Positions 12,201 through 24,281 of a stretch of 64,000 nt of DNA are shown here, one piece after another. This stretch comes from Favolaschia claudopus (taxonomy: Eukaryota > Basidiomycota > Agaricomycetes > Agaricales > Mycenaceae), in assembly GCA_037176885.1 (NCBI GenBank), contig JAWWNJ010000045.1:310001-374000 (forward strand). The letters run 5' to 3'. A program made the translations under genes and the position numbers. How positions within the stretch are numbered: position 1 is the stretch's first letter; every line of letters begins with the position of its first letter. The notes beneath the pieces were generated by a model that made no database searches, was not told the origin of the DNA, and worked only from the letters and a program-made list of their open reading frames with translations.

Positions 12201-15081
12201 ATCATAATGCCTGGGATTCGTGTCTACATCTTACCTTTGGCGACACCGGCGCCCTCGTCCGCATGCTAACTTGCTTTTCGCGCCCGAGCTCTTTCTCTCT
12301 CATCTGCACTCGCCGATGTCTCCATCGCAATCCATATCTCAGCACGTCTACAATACCACTACACCTCGCCACACCTTTGTCACCGACGGCAAGCGCTGCG
12401 CCACGCGCGCGCCGGCAAATCTGCACCTCAAACCCGCTATCCCTCCGTCCCCTCCCGCCACTCTGCTTTCACTGACCCCGACCTCAATCCGGGCACGCCC
12501 CGGGCATCATCACCGCCCTCCATGCCTTTCAACACCAACGCCAAGCCCTACCACGAGCCCTCGCCTCCGGATACGCACCCTGAATCTATATCCCGCCGCC
12601 ATGCGCTGTCACTCGTGCCGCCCTTGGACAATTTCAAGGCCAAACAATATCATTCAAGTTCCGCGAAATCAAGACGTACTCTCTTCCCGCGTGCGCGCGA
12701 TCCCGGCGCAGCGAGTTTCATGCTTTCAACGCGGCGCTGCTGGACCCGGGGCAAATTCAAAGTAAGCTCTTTTCGTTTCTGATGAGCAAACGAACGAGCT
12801 AAGTGGATAAATAAATAGCTCACCTCGTCGCAGATTAACATTGCACGCATTGTCTCGCTTTGCGCTGGGGAAGGATTTGAGCAAGCCGGGAACGGCAGCG
12901 CGGAAGGGCAATCAATGTTCGCTTACGCGTTCGCGGCGAGATGAGCGGGAGGCGGGAAGTCATATTCAGTGATTCAAGCACCATGTCTTGGTACGTTCGG
13001 TATCACCTCAATCATTGTCTTAGCTTGTTTTTATAGTTCTACATACATGTTGGTATCTAGTCTGTAGATATTTCCGTAAACGATATGAGAGAATCTGCCT
13101 AACAACGAACAATCAAAAACAAGAAAATAGCCAGAAAGGCTTGCCCATTGAGGAGGAGATACATGGTGGGTGTTTTAGGTGAGAAATATGAGCAGATCAT
13201 GATTTTGCAGGGAATGGGAGAGGAAATGGAAGGAAAGAATGGGGCACAGTAAGGATCGAACGAGAGACCTTGGCAAAAGTTCAAAAAAGAAGACATATCT
13301 TAGCATACCTCTAGAGCATTGAAGTACACGTAGTCACTGCCTACTGCCTTCTACATCCACCCCCTTCCGATTATTTGAATAGAAAATCTATTCAAATATT
13401 CGCCAAGACATAGCACCAGAGCCAGGTGGACTCTAGTGCAGTGCCTTGGCAGCATAATCTTGCCTTTTTTGGGCAAGAGGTTTTTCACACGGCTCCTCGC
13501 CCTCCTTCTCACCTCTCTCTCTTCGGTTTGCTCTCTAGGGTCATTCCCGGCCACAACCCGCCTCGCATCGCAACTGAAAATTGCAGCCACCTCTCTCTTC
13601 GCCTGCTAGAGAGACTTCTCTCACTGCAACGGCTCCGCAACCTCTTGGAGACTTGGCATCGAATACACATGCAGCAGCGCACGTTGTGCCCTCAAGACTC
13701 ACGGAAGAGCACTCCGCTGGTTGCAGCTTGGTCTGGTGTGTTCATGATCAGACCGTTGTCGACGGTGATGGGTTTATGGTAAGTAAAACAACACTTGATT
13801 CACTTCGAATGTCGCCATAACTTGAATCCCCGTTGTACAGCTCTTTCATTGACACCCATGGTAGCAACAGAGAACTTTTGCCTCGGTCTCATCTGCCTGC
13901 ATCAACCTGAATCATAATGCCTGGGATTCGTGTCTACATCTTACCTTTGGCGACACCGGCGCCCTCGTCCGCATGCTAACTTGCTTTTCGCGCCCGAGCT
14001 CTTTCTCTCTCATCTGCACTCGCCGATGTCTCCATCGCAATCCATATCTCAGCACGTCTACAATACCACTACACCTCGCCACACCTTTGTCACCGACGGC
14101 AAGCGCTGCGCCACGCGCGCGCCGGCAAATCTGCACCTCAAACCCGCTATCCCTCCGTCCCCTCCCGCCACTCTGCTTTCACTGACCCCGACCTCAATCC
14201 GGGCACGCCCCGGGCATCATCACCGCCCTCCATGCCTTTCAACACCAACGCCAAGCCCTACCACGAGCCCTCGCCTCCGGATACGCACCCTGAATCTATA
14301 TCCCGCCGCCATGCGCTGTCACTCGTGCCGCCCTTGGACAATTTCAAGGCCAAACAATATCATTCAAGTTCCGCGAAATCAAGACGTACTCTCTTCCCGC
14401 GTGCGCGCGATCCCGGCGCAGCGAGTTTCATGCTTTCAACGCGGCGCTGCTGGACCCGGGGCAAATTCAAAGTAAGCTCTTTTCGTTTCTGATGAGCAAA
14501 CGAACGAGCTAAGTGGATAAATAAATAGCTCACCTCGTCGCAGATTAACATTGCACGCATTGTCTCGCTTTGCGCTGGGGAAGGATTTGAGCAAGCCGGG
14601 AACGGCAGCGCGGAAGGGCAATCAATGTTCGCTTACGCGTTCGCGGCGAGATGAGCGGGAGGCGGGAAGTCATATTCAGTGATTCAAGCACCATGTCTTG
14701 GTACGTTCGGTATCACCTCAATCATTGTCTTAGCTTGTTTTTATAGTTCTACATACATGTTGGTATCTAGTCTGTAGATATTTCCGTAAACGATATGAGA
14801 GAATCTGCCTAACAACGAACAATCAAAAACAAGAAAATAGCCAGAAAGGCTTGCCCATTGAGGAGGAGATACATGGTGGGTGTTTTAGGTGAGAAATATG
14901 AGCAGATCATGATTTTGCAGGGAATGGGAGAGGAAATGGAAGGAAAGAATGGGGCACAGTAAGGATCGAACGAGAGACCTTGGCAAAAGTTCAAAAAAGA
15001 AGACATATCTTAGCATACCTCTAGAGCATTGAAGTACACGTAGTCACTGCCTACTGCCTTCTACATCCACCCCCTTCCGAT

Positions 15082-15108
15082 TATTTGAATAGAAAATCTA
15101 TTCAAATA
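15082..15108. other. Right subterminal hairpin of each repeat unit
   Basis: TATTTGAATAGA - AAA - TCTATTCAAATA is a perfect 12 bp stem with a 3-base loop, 25 bp from the unit's right edge. The same hairpin is at 4822-4848 and every 1,710 bp after that. Its position next to the element end resembles the subterminal hairpins of rolling-circle or foldback elements. Confidence 0.75.
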
Positions 15109-15127
15109 TTCGCCAAGACATAGCACC

Positions 15128-15141
15128 AGAGCCCACCTCAA
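15128..15141 (-). repeat. Right terminal inverted repeat of the 1,710 bp array
   Basis: AGAGCCCACCTCAA; 13 of 14 bases pair with 3161-3174. The array's last unit ends at 15133 inside it. No obvious target-site duplication flanks the two repeats. Confidence 0.75.
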
Positions 15142-18100
15142 GAAGACGACTATCTTCAAAAGAGTATATCAAGTCTTGTTACGAGACTAGGGGACCACTC
15201 GAATTCTTATTTTCACGTCTGAGCTGCGAGGTCACGATTACAGATAGAAGAAATGGCTCCAGGATCAAATCCGCGCTATCTATTCACGGAAGACGGCACG
15301 AAACCAAGCGTCAGCGAATACTGAGGGCAAAGATCGGTATGACATACCAGTACCATACACTTCTCCCACAATCTAACACGGTATGTACCAGTTTTTCAGC
15401 CGCGGAAGACAGAAAGCACCCCGCCGCGTAGCTTCATTGTTCTCTTCTCGTCGAAGCCCCGAAAGAGACAGCATGAGACCGAGCCAGATGGGGACTCGTT
15501 GTTTCCGAAAGCAGTCAAAGTGCGCAGGCAGGAGGCGTGGGACATATATGGCGGCCTGCTGAGCCTTACGGAGGACTAGATGAGTATGAGTATACCAAAA
15601 TCTTTGAGATGATACTGACCGACCTATAATCCGCCAGTCTTTCCCCAACTCGTCGAGTAGAAGAGAGGTACTTGCCGTAGATGAGGCGAAGGAGCTGCGC
15701 ATATACGATGCTCCGCCTACCAAAGCCTGCCGACAGACCATCCCCTTAACTCGCTCGACATGAATCCCTTGCTCGCCTTCCTCCCCGCTCTCGCCCGAAA
15801 CTCGCTGCCTCGCCGCTTGCAGATACAAGCATCAAGCATCAAGACTCGCATCGTCTCGTTCTACTCCCACACAGAGCTCGAATAGACCTGCAGCGCACCT
15901 ACCCCCCACCCTCATCCACAATATTGCACATCCTTCCCTTCGGTCTCACCAGTGCGGGAGAGCGCGGGACCGCCCATGGCCGGATTCCTGATAAACCGAC
16001 ACGTTCTCACCACTTCCTACTCCCCGCGATATCCAAGGCAAAAACGCCCGTACATCCGCCGCCGACCCGAGCCACCAGAATACGCGTCCGCAGCTACAAG
16101 CAACGGTCGCACACGAGTCTCTCCCCAATGCTTATACCGCATTGCCACGCAGCCGACAAGACAACTTAGTGGCAGCAGCATGCACGAGGACGGACACTCC
16201 CGCCATGCGGAGAAGCTGGACATCCTCGTGGTGTATCGAGTGTAGGAGAACGAAATCGGTCGCCTACGTTCTTGCAGCGACGGCGATGGTGTCAGCGACA
16301 ATGGATAACGGAGAGACGCTATGCAGGTCAATCCCGCCCGCCCGCTTCGGCGTTACAGCATCCGTCCCCCAGACAGCCGAAATCCCCTCCCGCACGCACC
16401 CATACACACATACCCGAATCACTCGTCCACATCCGCACATCCGCGACGCCCGCCTGCCCCACCATGCCATGCACACAGACGGCAGGGTGGACATCCGCTC
16501 CCCTCCTTACCGGTCTTGCCTCCGTGTCCATACAAGAGACATTCATTCAGGCTTCGAAAAGAGCAAAGTAACTCGAAGCCAACGAGCCGTACGCGCGCTG
16601 CATCGAGCGAAGCCCGCCGTGTCTTTTGGGTGGCACGAATGCTCAGTATCGTTAGCAGTGAAGTCGAGGATGGTGTGTGGCGGAATGAGATCGATTTAGC
16701 CCGGATAAGGGGCATCGCACCGGAAGATGCATCGAGCCACATCTGGGCCCGCGGTGTACCATCCGTCGCGTCTCCACCTGAATCTTCCACGGCGTGGTCT
16801 TCTTCAGCAACGGCTTCGGCTCCCTAGCTCGCCAATACGCTGCAGCAGCTACCCCACTTCCGCACCCTGCCACATTGTCCTAGTCTTGGTCTTTGCCTGC
16901 CCGCGACGGTGCAGCACGGCGCCAACATCCTGCCCCACCTCCGCACCCCGCCCCTCCTACAACGTACTCGAGCAGCTGCGACAGCTGACCGCTTCCGATC
17001 TCCCTTAACGACCTCCGCCGCCTGTTTGCCCCATTGTCTGGTCGACACCGCCCACGATACCCACGAGATTTTGGGTTTCTCGAAACACGAAAGATCGTCG
17101 ATACACCCCGTGCCTCGAGTCAACGTCCCAAAGCCACAATCGAAATTCGGGTGAATATCAAGCCATCAACACCACCTTGTTACGACGAGCGGCGAGCGAG
17201 CGAGACGGGGGTCGGGAGCGGGGGACGACTCCGCCCTTGGTTACGTGTCTGGTGATCCTGGGTGTATGGAAGGGTGGGGAAGCACCCACTGGTGCTACGT
17301 CGTTGTGGAGAGTATAGCGTTCCCGTTCGCCATGAACCATACAGGGACTCCGAGAGCGAAATGTCGGCGCCGAGAGGGAGGAGAGGGGGGATCGAGGGTC
17401 GGGAGAGTGTGTTAATGGAGGTGATAGAATGCGCTTGAAGGTCGCTGGGCGCGGCGCGGAAGGTGTTGTTATTGTATGCTTGCGAGGTGTAAGAGAAAGA
17501 AACGGATCGTCGCAGGTATGGAATGGCCGCGATCCGGGTGAATCGATGGCGAATGCATGCGGCGCAAAGCCTTCAAGAACGAGTACAGAGCGGAGGCGAG
17601 CGAGTGTTCAGTAACGGGGGATGAAATGTCGTCTGTAAGCAAGCCTGGAGGAGACCAAAGACGACAGGCTTGATACCACCCGCTTCGCAGCCGGTGAGGA
17701 ATCGATGAATGCTGGAGGGATACATCTCGTCGTTGAGGGAATCCCAGGACGAGGACGGTGTTGGTGGTGTGGTACGGGACCTCGACGAGTTCGGGCTCCG
17801 TGAGGAGAGGTAGGGCGAGAGTGGATGGTAAAAGAGGAATGCCACTTCGGCGCCATTCAAAATGGGCTAAATGTGAGCAAGGAATGTCAGAATTAGAAAA
17901 TGATAGAGGAGAAGACGTACGCGGAGGTTGTCGAGGATTAACACGACAACACTGTCAAGATATAAGCCAAGTCTATCCAAGACGAAGGCAGAAGGGGGGT
18001 ATGCACGGGGTGACTATCAGGTTATGCGAAGCTAGACATGGCTCAAGGATGCAGAGTAGCGGAGCCTTGAGTATCTGGAGCGATGGGTTTCAATGAGAAC

Positions 18101-19781
18101 ATGGATTAATAGAACCAAGAGAACCAGCAACACCTCTTCGTATGCTTGCCGTCTCTGTTTTTACACAATGTAAGAATAAGACCAATTGGGGCGAGACGAC
18201 ACATACTGTTGTGTCCTCGATCGTACAGTCTTCTGGATCGACCTTTCCTCCAGCTAGCAGAATATCACCCGCGGTACTAGTTAAACGGGAAGATCTCCTT
18301 GATTCGCATTGAGCCTTACACTTCATTCCGAAAAAAAATTCGCGCACCGACTTAAAAAATGTATCAATCTCCAAGACGCCCCCACGAACAAATGCGGTAA
18401 GAAGGGCTACCAAACATTCGCGCGGATGAGAGCTTTTGACTTCGGAGGTCGATAAGTTGCCAGGTTTTTCGAACAGCTATGCGTTAGGGTAATTTCAGAG
18501 AGGTGTTCGCCGCAGCGACTGTGGGGGATCAAGAACCATTTGGAGCCTGCGCTGAGCGAGAGGAAGCGAGCATCGCCGAGGTTGAGTGTCTTCGAGCAGC
18601 GATACTCTCCAAAGCTTCGGCAACGGAAGGCATACCACGTCGACAGCATGCTCGACGTTATGGCAGTCAGCAAGCAGTCAGCACTCAGTCAGCGATGAAG
18701 GGCGTTATGGTGTGATGTGACAGTGACACATCAACTTGATCCGCCCCGAAACTCAGCCTCCTCACTGTACGGATTCATCTACAGGAAACTAGGCACAATG
18801 CGGTTGAAAATCCCTCTCTCTAGCCTATTCACGGAGCTCTCCAACCTGTGACCAGATCTGCTGGACTTGCCGTGGACCAAGGTCATGGTGGTCCTGGGTC
18901 CAGTCGCGGTGAGGGGTTTTGAACTTCATTCAATTTGCTTCATTTCACTGCAGTTTCCCAACATTCTCCAGTCAAAAATTCATCTCCGATTTGCCCCTTG
19001 CTTTGGGTTAATGGCTTTGATTGTCAAAATATTTCTCTGCCAAAATACTGTCTCAAAATGTGCCAGTGGTCAGGTCATATAAATCAAGTGTTGATCAAGT
19101 GTGTTTTCGTGCCGTCGTCGACGCTTGTTTAGCCGGAGACCAGGTTAGTTTCAAAGTCTACAGGAACTCAATTTAATTGTGACTGAGGCGACGCACCTCG
19201 CGATGACTCGGAATCTGGTGTTTGCGCCACTATCGGCGTCAAAGTCTTTTTAGCTTTGGATTGTTAACGGCTGACATCATGTCAGCATTTTCTTCGCAAT
19301 CCCTGCGCCATTCGGAAATTCCATCCTCAAGCCTCATTCGACGACCTAGGTGTGTCTCATCAACTATCAGTCTGCCAATCTGTACTGAGTACCCGTCTCA
19401 CACCTCCGCTCCTCTCACCTCTTCCAACTTCTCCAGTTCTCCCCGCTTCGCCTGGACGGCATTTCATTATGTATCCTGTCACAACTCACTTTCCTTCCCC
19501 TATGAACGTGTACGAACAACGCCGCCGTCCTCGTTTGAATCCAGGGCGGGATGCCATGCGTCACCTTCTGAGATTTGTCAGTTCTACAGCTTTTACTCCC
19601 AGTCTGTGTCAGCTCATAACGTTTGAGTGCGGATTTTGGGCAATATACCTACAGCTATTCGCTCGGCACCATGTCCTGCGTCGGACTTGCGTTTATCATT
19701 TCGCAGTAGCTCAAGTACAAATTCGCTTTGATTCACTAATCTCTTTCAACGCGGATCCCGATTGTCTTGTTCGCTTACAAT
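15142..19781. other. Gene-poor interval, no supported gene
   Basis: A 4.6 kb stretch of mixed composition: C-rich on the plus strand around 16.0-17.0 kb, G-rich around 17.2-17.9 kb. The longest open frames (151 codons at 15,828-15,373 minus; 185 codons at 16,142 plus) overlap other frames, have biased composition and match nothing I recognise. Short minus-strand frames at 18,673-18,090 contain protein-like stretches (LNLGDARFLSLSAGSKW) but cannot be joined into a gene. I read this as decayed genic or repeat DNA. Confidence 0.5.
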
Positions 19782-22093
19782 ATGCGTGCGTCTCCGCCTA
19801 TTCGCCTAGAGAAACGACTTTCTCACCGCTTCTTACTGTCTGAATACCAGCATACCCTCCCGTCGACACCGCTCTTACCATCCTCAAGCTTCTTCCTCTG
19901 CTCCTACTCTTCCCTTCCCCAACCACCGCGGACTGCCTCACCCAATTCCTCGCCCTCCAACAATCCAACACCTCAATCGAAGGCGGCACAGACAACCACG
20001 GGCGACCAACCAACATCCAAAACGCCACAGCAATGACCTACGCTCTGTGCAAACAAATATGCGGCTCGAGTTCACACATAGGTTCGTGGGGCATTTTCTC
20101 TCAACGGTTTAGGTACGTATGTTGTCGCAACGGTCCTGAAAAAAAGAAACACGACTGACAAAATTCAATATCATTCTTCGAAAGCACCTGGCTTCTCCCC
20201 TTCCTGGCCCTCGTATCCCAACTCCCCTTCGGCGCAAACAATAAGGTACGAGATCCCTACCCTACTCGTCCTTATTCATCATCACCACTCAACACCGAGA
20301 TAATAAAATACACTTACACCTTGAATGGCAGATCGACAACCTAACATCAATCCTCCTCAATGTTGGCTCCCCCACGCTCGCGACCTACTCCCTCCTCCTC
20401 ACCCTCCTCAACGCCCGCTGGGTCTCTCTCCGCTTCTCCAAGATCTGCTACCCGAACGCCCAAATCGCCGCGCGAATCCTCAGCACGCTCCAACAAATTC
20501 CGCTCAAAATCTCCAGCTCATCTTCAAGCTCTGACAAAGATGATAGTGACGGAGACGTATTGCTCGCCTCGCTCATCGTGCTGCCAGAAAATGACGCCTG
20601 GTGGAGCGACTTGCTTGTCTGGCTCGATATCAATTACACATATACCTGGTCGTTCGCAAATGTCGCTTCGATTGGTTGGGTTGTAATTGCGTTTCTGCTA
20701 ACCGTCATCGATACATTTACAAGTCAGTGGCCAATTTTTTTCATAAAAATTTCTTCCTTTCCATTCGTATTCGCCCATTACAACACCCACTTTCCACCTT
20801 CCCGAGGAAATAACAACGATTTACTTACGACGAACACTTCCTTCCAGCCTCATCCAGCAACCTCTCCCCACCTCTGAACTTCAACGGCCTCGCGGTCGCC
20901 TTCACCTGGCTTTGGCTCCTCCCCCTCGTCATCTCCTGGCTTCAATTCGCCCCGCGCTGCGACCGCGTGAGCCTCCACCGCGCCGTCCGACACGCTAACC
21001 GTCTCGCCTATGTTGCCGCCCCCTCCCCCTCTTCCTCTTCCCCTCCCTCCACCAATTCACCTCAACCCATCCCAGCCAACACAAAATCCAGCCGCCGCGC
21101 CATATCCATCGCCATCCACAACGGCGCGCTCACCGCCGACGAACATCGCACGCCGCCGATATACAACTATGCCCGTATATTCCGGTGGTGCGCGGCGGTG
21201 GAGACGGTGTATGCGGGATTCAAGGAGGCGGGACGGCGTGCGGGGATGCATTTGCCCGTGAAAAGCGAGGTGGCGTGGGTGGATTCGGAGAAGGAGGGTG
21301 AGGTGCGACCGGAGAATCGAAGAGGGGGCGAGGAGAGTGTTGCAGAATATATTCGCGCGCCTGATCATCTGCTCAAGCTGAAACGCAAGAGCAGCAAGAT
21401 ATCTTCTGGATTGATTTATAGGATGCTCATTGCGTCGATATGTGCGTTGGTTTTAACGTGGGGAACTGTTGCTGGTGCGGTTATTGTTGAATGGTTCACG
21501 CCCACAATTGGTTCGTTCGGCTTGCTTTTCTTGATTTTTTATTTATTTTACAAGTACATACACGTTGCTCATTCCATGCTTATAGGTCTATCGTGCAAAT
21601 CCGGCAGTTTTCTCCTGTACGCCGTTATCTCAACAATATCATGGGTTGCACTCGTTCTCTCCAGCATAGTTTCTGCCCAAACCCATCCTGTGTTTTCTAT
21701 CCACAACAATCTTCAGTGTTCTACCCCCCCAACACCGGTCCGCCTATCAGCTTCCATCGCCCTTCGTCGTCTAGGGAAACTCCTCGCAGCGCTCAACGCG
21801 CTCTGGCTGGTGCTCATCTGCCTCTTTCAGTTCATCGGCGTGTACGACACGTGCTTTTGCAACGGCAGCGTGTTGTACCTCGGACGAGCGCGATCATATG
21901 CAGTTTGGATACTTACATCTGAGGACATTGCGGCGTTCTGGTATCCTGGCGTTGGAGGGACCGTTCTTGCTTGGTATGTTTCGTTTTACTCTGTCTGACA
22001 TCGCTTTTACTAAAGTTAATTCAAAGTGGCGCTGTGATTGTGTTTCTTATTTTCACGAACCTGCTGCTGGATCCGTTGGCGTCGGTTTCATAG
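19782..22093 (+). CDS. Multi-pass membrane protein with signal-like N-terminus (complete paralogue)
   Basis: Seven exons: 19782-19785, 19851-20112, 20185-20245, 20332-20722, 20848-21510, 21586-21973 and 22027-22093, giving 611 residues. The start codon sits on a 4-base first exon (ATG C). It is chosen because splicing 19786-19850 (GTGCGT...CAG) opens a signal-peptide-like MPYPPVDTALTILKLLPLLL, whereas the unspliced frame hits a stop. The rest contains about eight hydrophobic segments (SIGWVVIAFLLTVI, LAVAFTWLWLLPLVISW, LTWGTVAGAVIVEW, VISTISWVALVLSSIV, AVIVFLIFTNLLLDPL). A loop of about 150 residues after the WLWLLPLV helix is rich in Ser, Pro, Arg and Glu and carries RTPPIYNYARIFRW. It is paralogous to the gene at the left window edge. 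I recognise no characterised family; a receptor-like or scaffold membrane protein is possible. The start is the least certain part. Confidence 0.82.
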
Positions 22094-22311
22094 TGGAGGA
22101 AAGCTCTGAATTTAGATTTCGATTGGGGAAGTAATTGTATCGAATGCGTAAACTTGGTATAGAATGCCGATGCATCAATTTCTCGTTGTATTTTCAAAGA
22201 TTATAACAAATAGCTTCAGTAATCCGAAATATATGATACTCTGATTCATGTAACTAGACCTTCAATCACGGGAATGCGAATAGAGAATCTCCAGTTTACA
22301 TATCCGGTGGA

Positions 22312-23393
22312 CTATTCGGTGTCACGGTCGAGATCTTCTAGAATTCCCCGAACCCGAACCAATGCATTCGTCTCATACTGCACTGTTGAATATGCTATCT
22401 CTTCGGCATACAGCGTCAACGTTGCAACAATGATTTCCCGAGCTGTCGGGTCATCTAGCCACCCACATGAAACCTGCGCATGACCAAAAATACAGGTTAC
22501 CAGTGGTGAGTCCTCGACGGCGACTGCTCGTAGATCTGCACACAAGGGACTTTGTAAGAAAACCCGATAAGCGGCGGCAAAACAAATCTGGTTAAATTTT
22601 GTGAACCTGAGAAAGAATTCCAGAACACTCCGGTAAGTGGTGTGCGATACGGGTTGTCGAGATATCGCAAAGGAAACACCGTGAGGATCGAGTAAGCAGT
22701 AGCGACGACGAAGAGCATTGCAGCAGCAATAATGGCTATAGCAGTATTCACCGGAATAAGGAATGCGACTAGTCCGGAGAAAAAGAGCAAAAGAGCCAGA
22801 TGAAGGAGAAGGAGAATGACATCGACAATAGCATGCATGTTGAACCGTCTCAGTCCATAATATAGGAAGGAGAAAATCCGCGCTTGAATAAGAGGGGCTG
22901 AGTGGATGTCGGTTTTGTGAAGAAATTCGCGAGCCCATTGCTCCAAAAGCGTGGCAATGAGCGCGCAGCTGAGACTGAGCTCAAGATTCAGACTCAGAAA
23001 CCAGAGAGCATTGCACGCTAAAGCTGCTCGGGTTGGCCCCGGGTCATTGTCAAAATTGAGAGGAAGGGGAATAGCCGAGGCGGAACCAATCGCAGAGGCT
23101 ACAATCTGCTCCGAGATACGAGTCAAAAGGAGCACGGTGAGATCCTCAGGGTCCCGGTTGAGTGTTTTGTAGCTCTCAACGAGAAATGCCGTCAAAACAG
23201 CGGAGAAGAGACCAGCCTCCATAATTTATGTAAGATATTTTTTCATTCGGCCGAACAAAATTGAACTTACAAATATCAGCATTCCCTCCATGTCGCTTTT
23301 CCAGCTCTGAACGAGACCCTTGTCGTACTTCTCAGCCTCGCCTGCATAAACAGCCCAAATTTTGGCCGCAGCCGCATCATCCCCAAGATTCAT
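22312..23393 (-). CDS. DUF6535 membrane protein
   Basis: Exons 23393-23271, 23216-22607 and 22535-22312 on the minus strand give 318 residues. The N-terminus has the DUF6535 hallmark: W..Y..EAEKYDKGLVQSWK, then SDMEGMLIFAGLFSAVLTAF and VESYKTL. The intron splits after MLIF; correct splicing restores IFAGLFSA, which supports that junction. After an ALACNALWFLSL helix come an EQWAREFL segment and two strong membrane helices (VDVILLLLHLALLLFFSGLVA; TAIAIIAAAMLFVVATAYSIL). DUF6535 proteins are abundant in Agaricomycetes and their role is unknown. Many family members have a longer C-terminal tail; here it is only about 75 residues (SPLVTCIFGHAQ onward), so this may be a short form. The gene lies tail to tail with the preceding membrane-protein gene, 218 bp apart. 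Confidence 0.88.
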
Positions 23394-24281
23394 GGGAACT
23401 ACTTACTCATGTGACATCAGAGGACCGAGTCTCACCGGTTTGGCATTCTCGTTTGATTCTCGTACCTTGGACTGGCGTCTGTGTGTCGCCATTCGGCTGG
23501 AAGTTCATGTCTCGGGATCGGAGATGAAGGTTGCTGGCAAGGATGCGGTGTGACCAAACTAATCACACGGTCACACAGAAGCGCCACAGGCGCTAAAATT
23601 TGGCTAAAATGCGCCAACAAAACGTTTCAAAGTAGCAGTCGAATTTTGTAGCGCAGATGTATTGCCACGTTGATTGTCGCGCGGAGATCTCACTAGCTTC
23701 CTGGATATCATTCGAAATTTTCGATTTCGCCATGGTGAATCGAGGGAAAGGAATGGACAAAACACGGTCACCTGACCTCTAATTCAATGCGCGATCTTGA
23801 TGGAGTTGGCCCTTGGACTGTGAACAAGAACGCGTATAATGAGCTGAAAATGCCGGCAGAATTATTATGTGAAAATGAATACAGCGTTGTGGTTATAATA
23901 GGCCAAAGAAGAGGGTAGTTACTTTGCATGGAGTCCCGAACAGGCTGACGTGCGCGCGCGGTTTTTTGTAATTTCTTCGTGCTGGTTGTTCAGTAAATGG
24001 GTTTCTACTTTCCCGTTTATATATTTCCAGTATATGTATACCTCCTCATGGAGACTCTCTTCAAGAGTTTGCCTTAAGATCGGGGCGAAGTAACTTGGTA
24101 GTAACGAGAGAATATCTCGATCAAGTCGGTGATTATCGGAGCGCTTGTAGTTACATTGATAGCTATAGACGCTACATATTGGTCCAAGTCCACAGCCAAA
24201 TAGCAGAGCAAGAAAACGAAGCGAATCAACGACACGAATCCAGCAAATCGCTGATGACGCAAAGTCCGGCATACCAACCAA
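23394..24281. other. Intergenic, no feature seen
   Basis: Upstream of the DUF6535 gene and downstream of the Zn2Cys6 gene. Only short chance frames (120 codons at 24,281-23,919 minus, low complexity). A promoter for the DUF6535 gene must lie here, but no clear TATA or motif could be assigned. Confidence 0.4.

Larger units (their letters stand above)
3164..15133. repeat. Tandem array, 7 x 1,710 bp, near-identical units
   Basis: Units start at 3164, 4874, 6584, 8294, 10004, 11714 and 13424, and the last ends at 15133 (11,970 bp). The base before the first unit and the base after the last differ from those at the internal junctions, so the array is exactly seven whole units. The only difference noticed is G to A at 11082 in unit 5. 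Each unit contains open frames up to 181 codons, none resembling a known protein. It also has intron-like signals on the plus strand (GTAAGT at unit base about 355 followed by CAG about 60 bases later; GTAAGC at about 1,050 followed by GCAG), a C-rich middle, and hairpins near both ends. Coding is possible but unproven. The alternatives are a non-coding satellite or a tandemly amplified non-autonomous transposon. Confidence 0.97.

Noticed and set aside
3164..15133. CRISPR array or rDNA repeat
   Set aside because: The unit is 1,710 bp with no short repeat-spacer pattern, and no rRNA-like sequence was recognised.
3161..15141. Canonical Helitron
   Set aside because: No CTRR 3' end, no 5' TC terminus and no Rep/helicase frame. 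The ends carry inverted repeats instead, so only a looser rolling-circle idea is kept as a hypothesis.
15373..15828. 151-codon minus-strand ORF
   Set aside because: No recognisable domain, no splice context, and stops in all sensible extensions.
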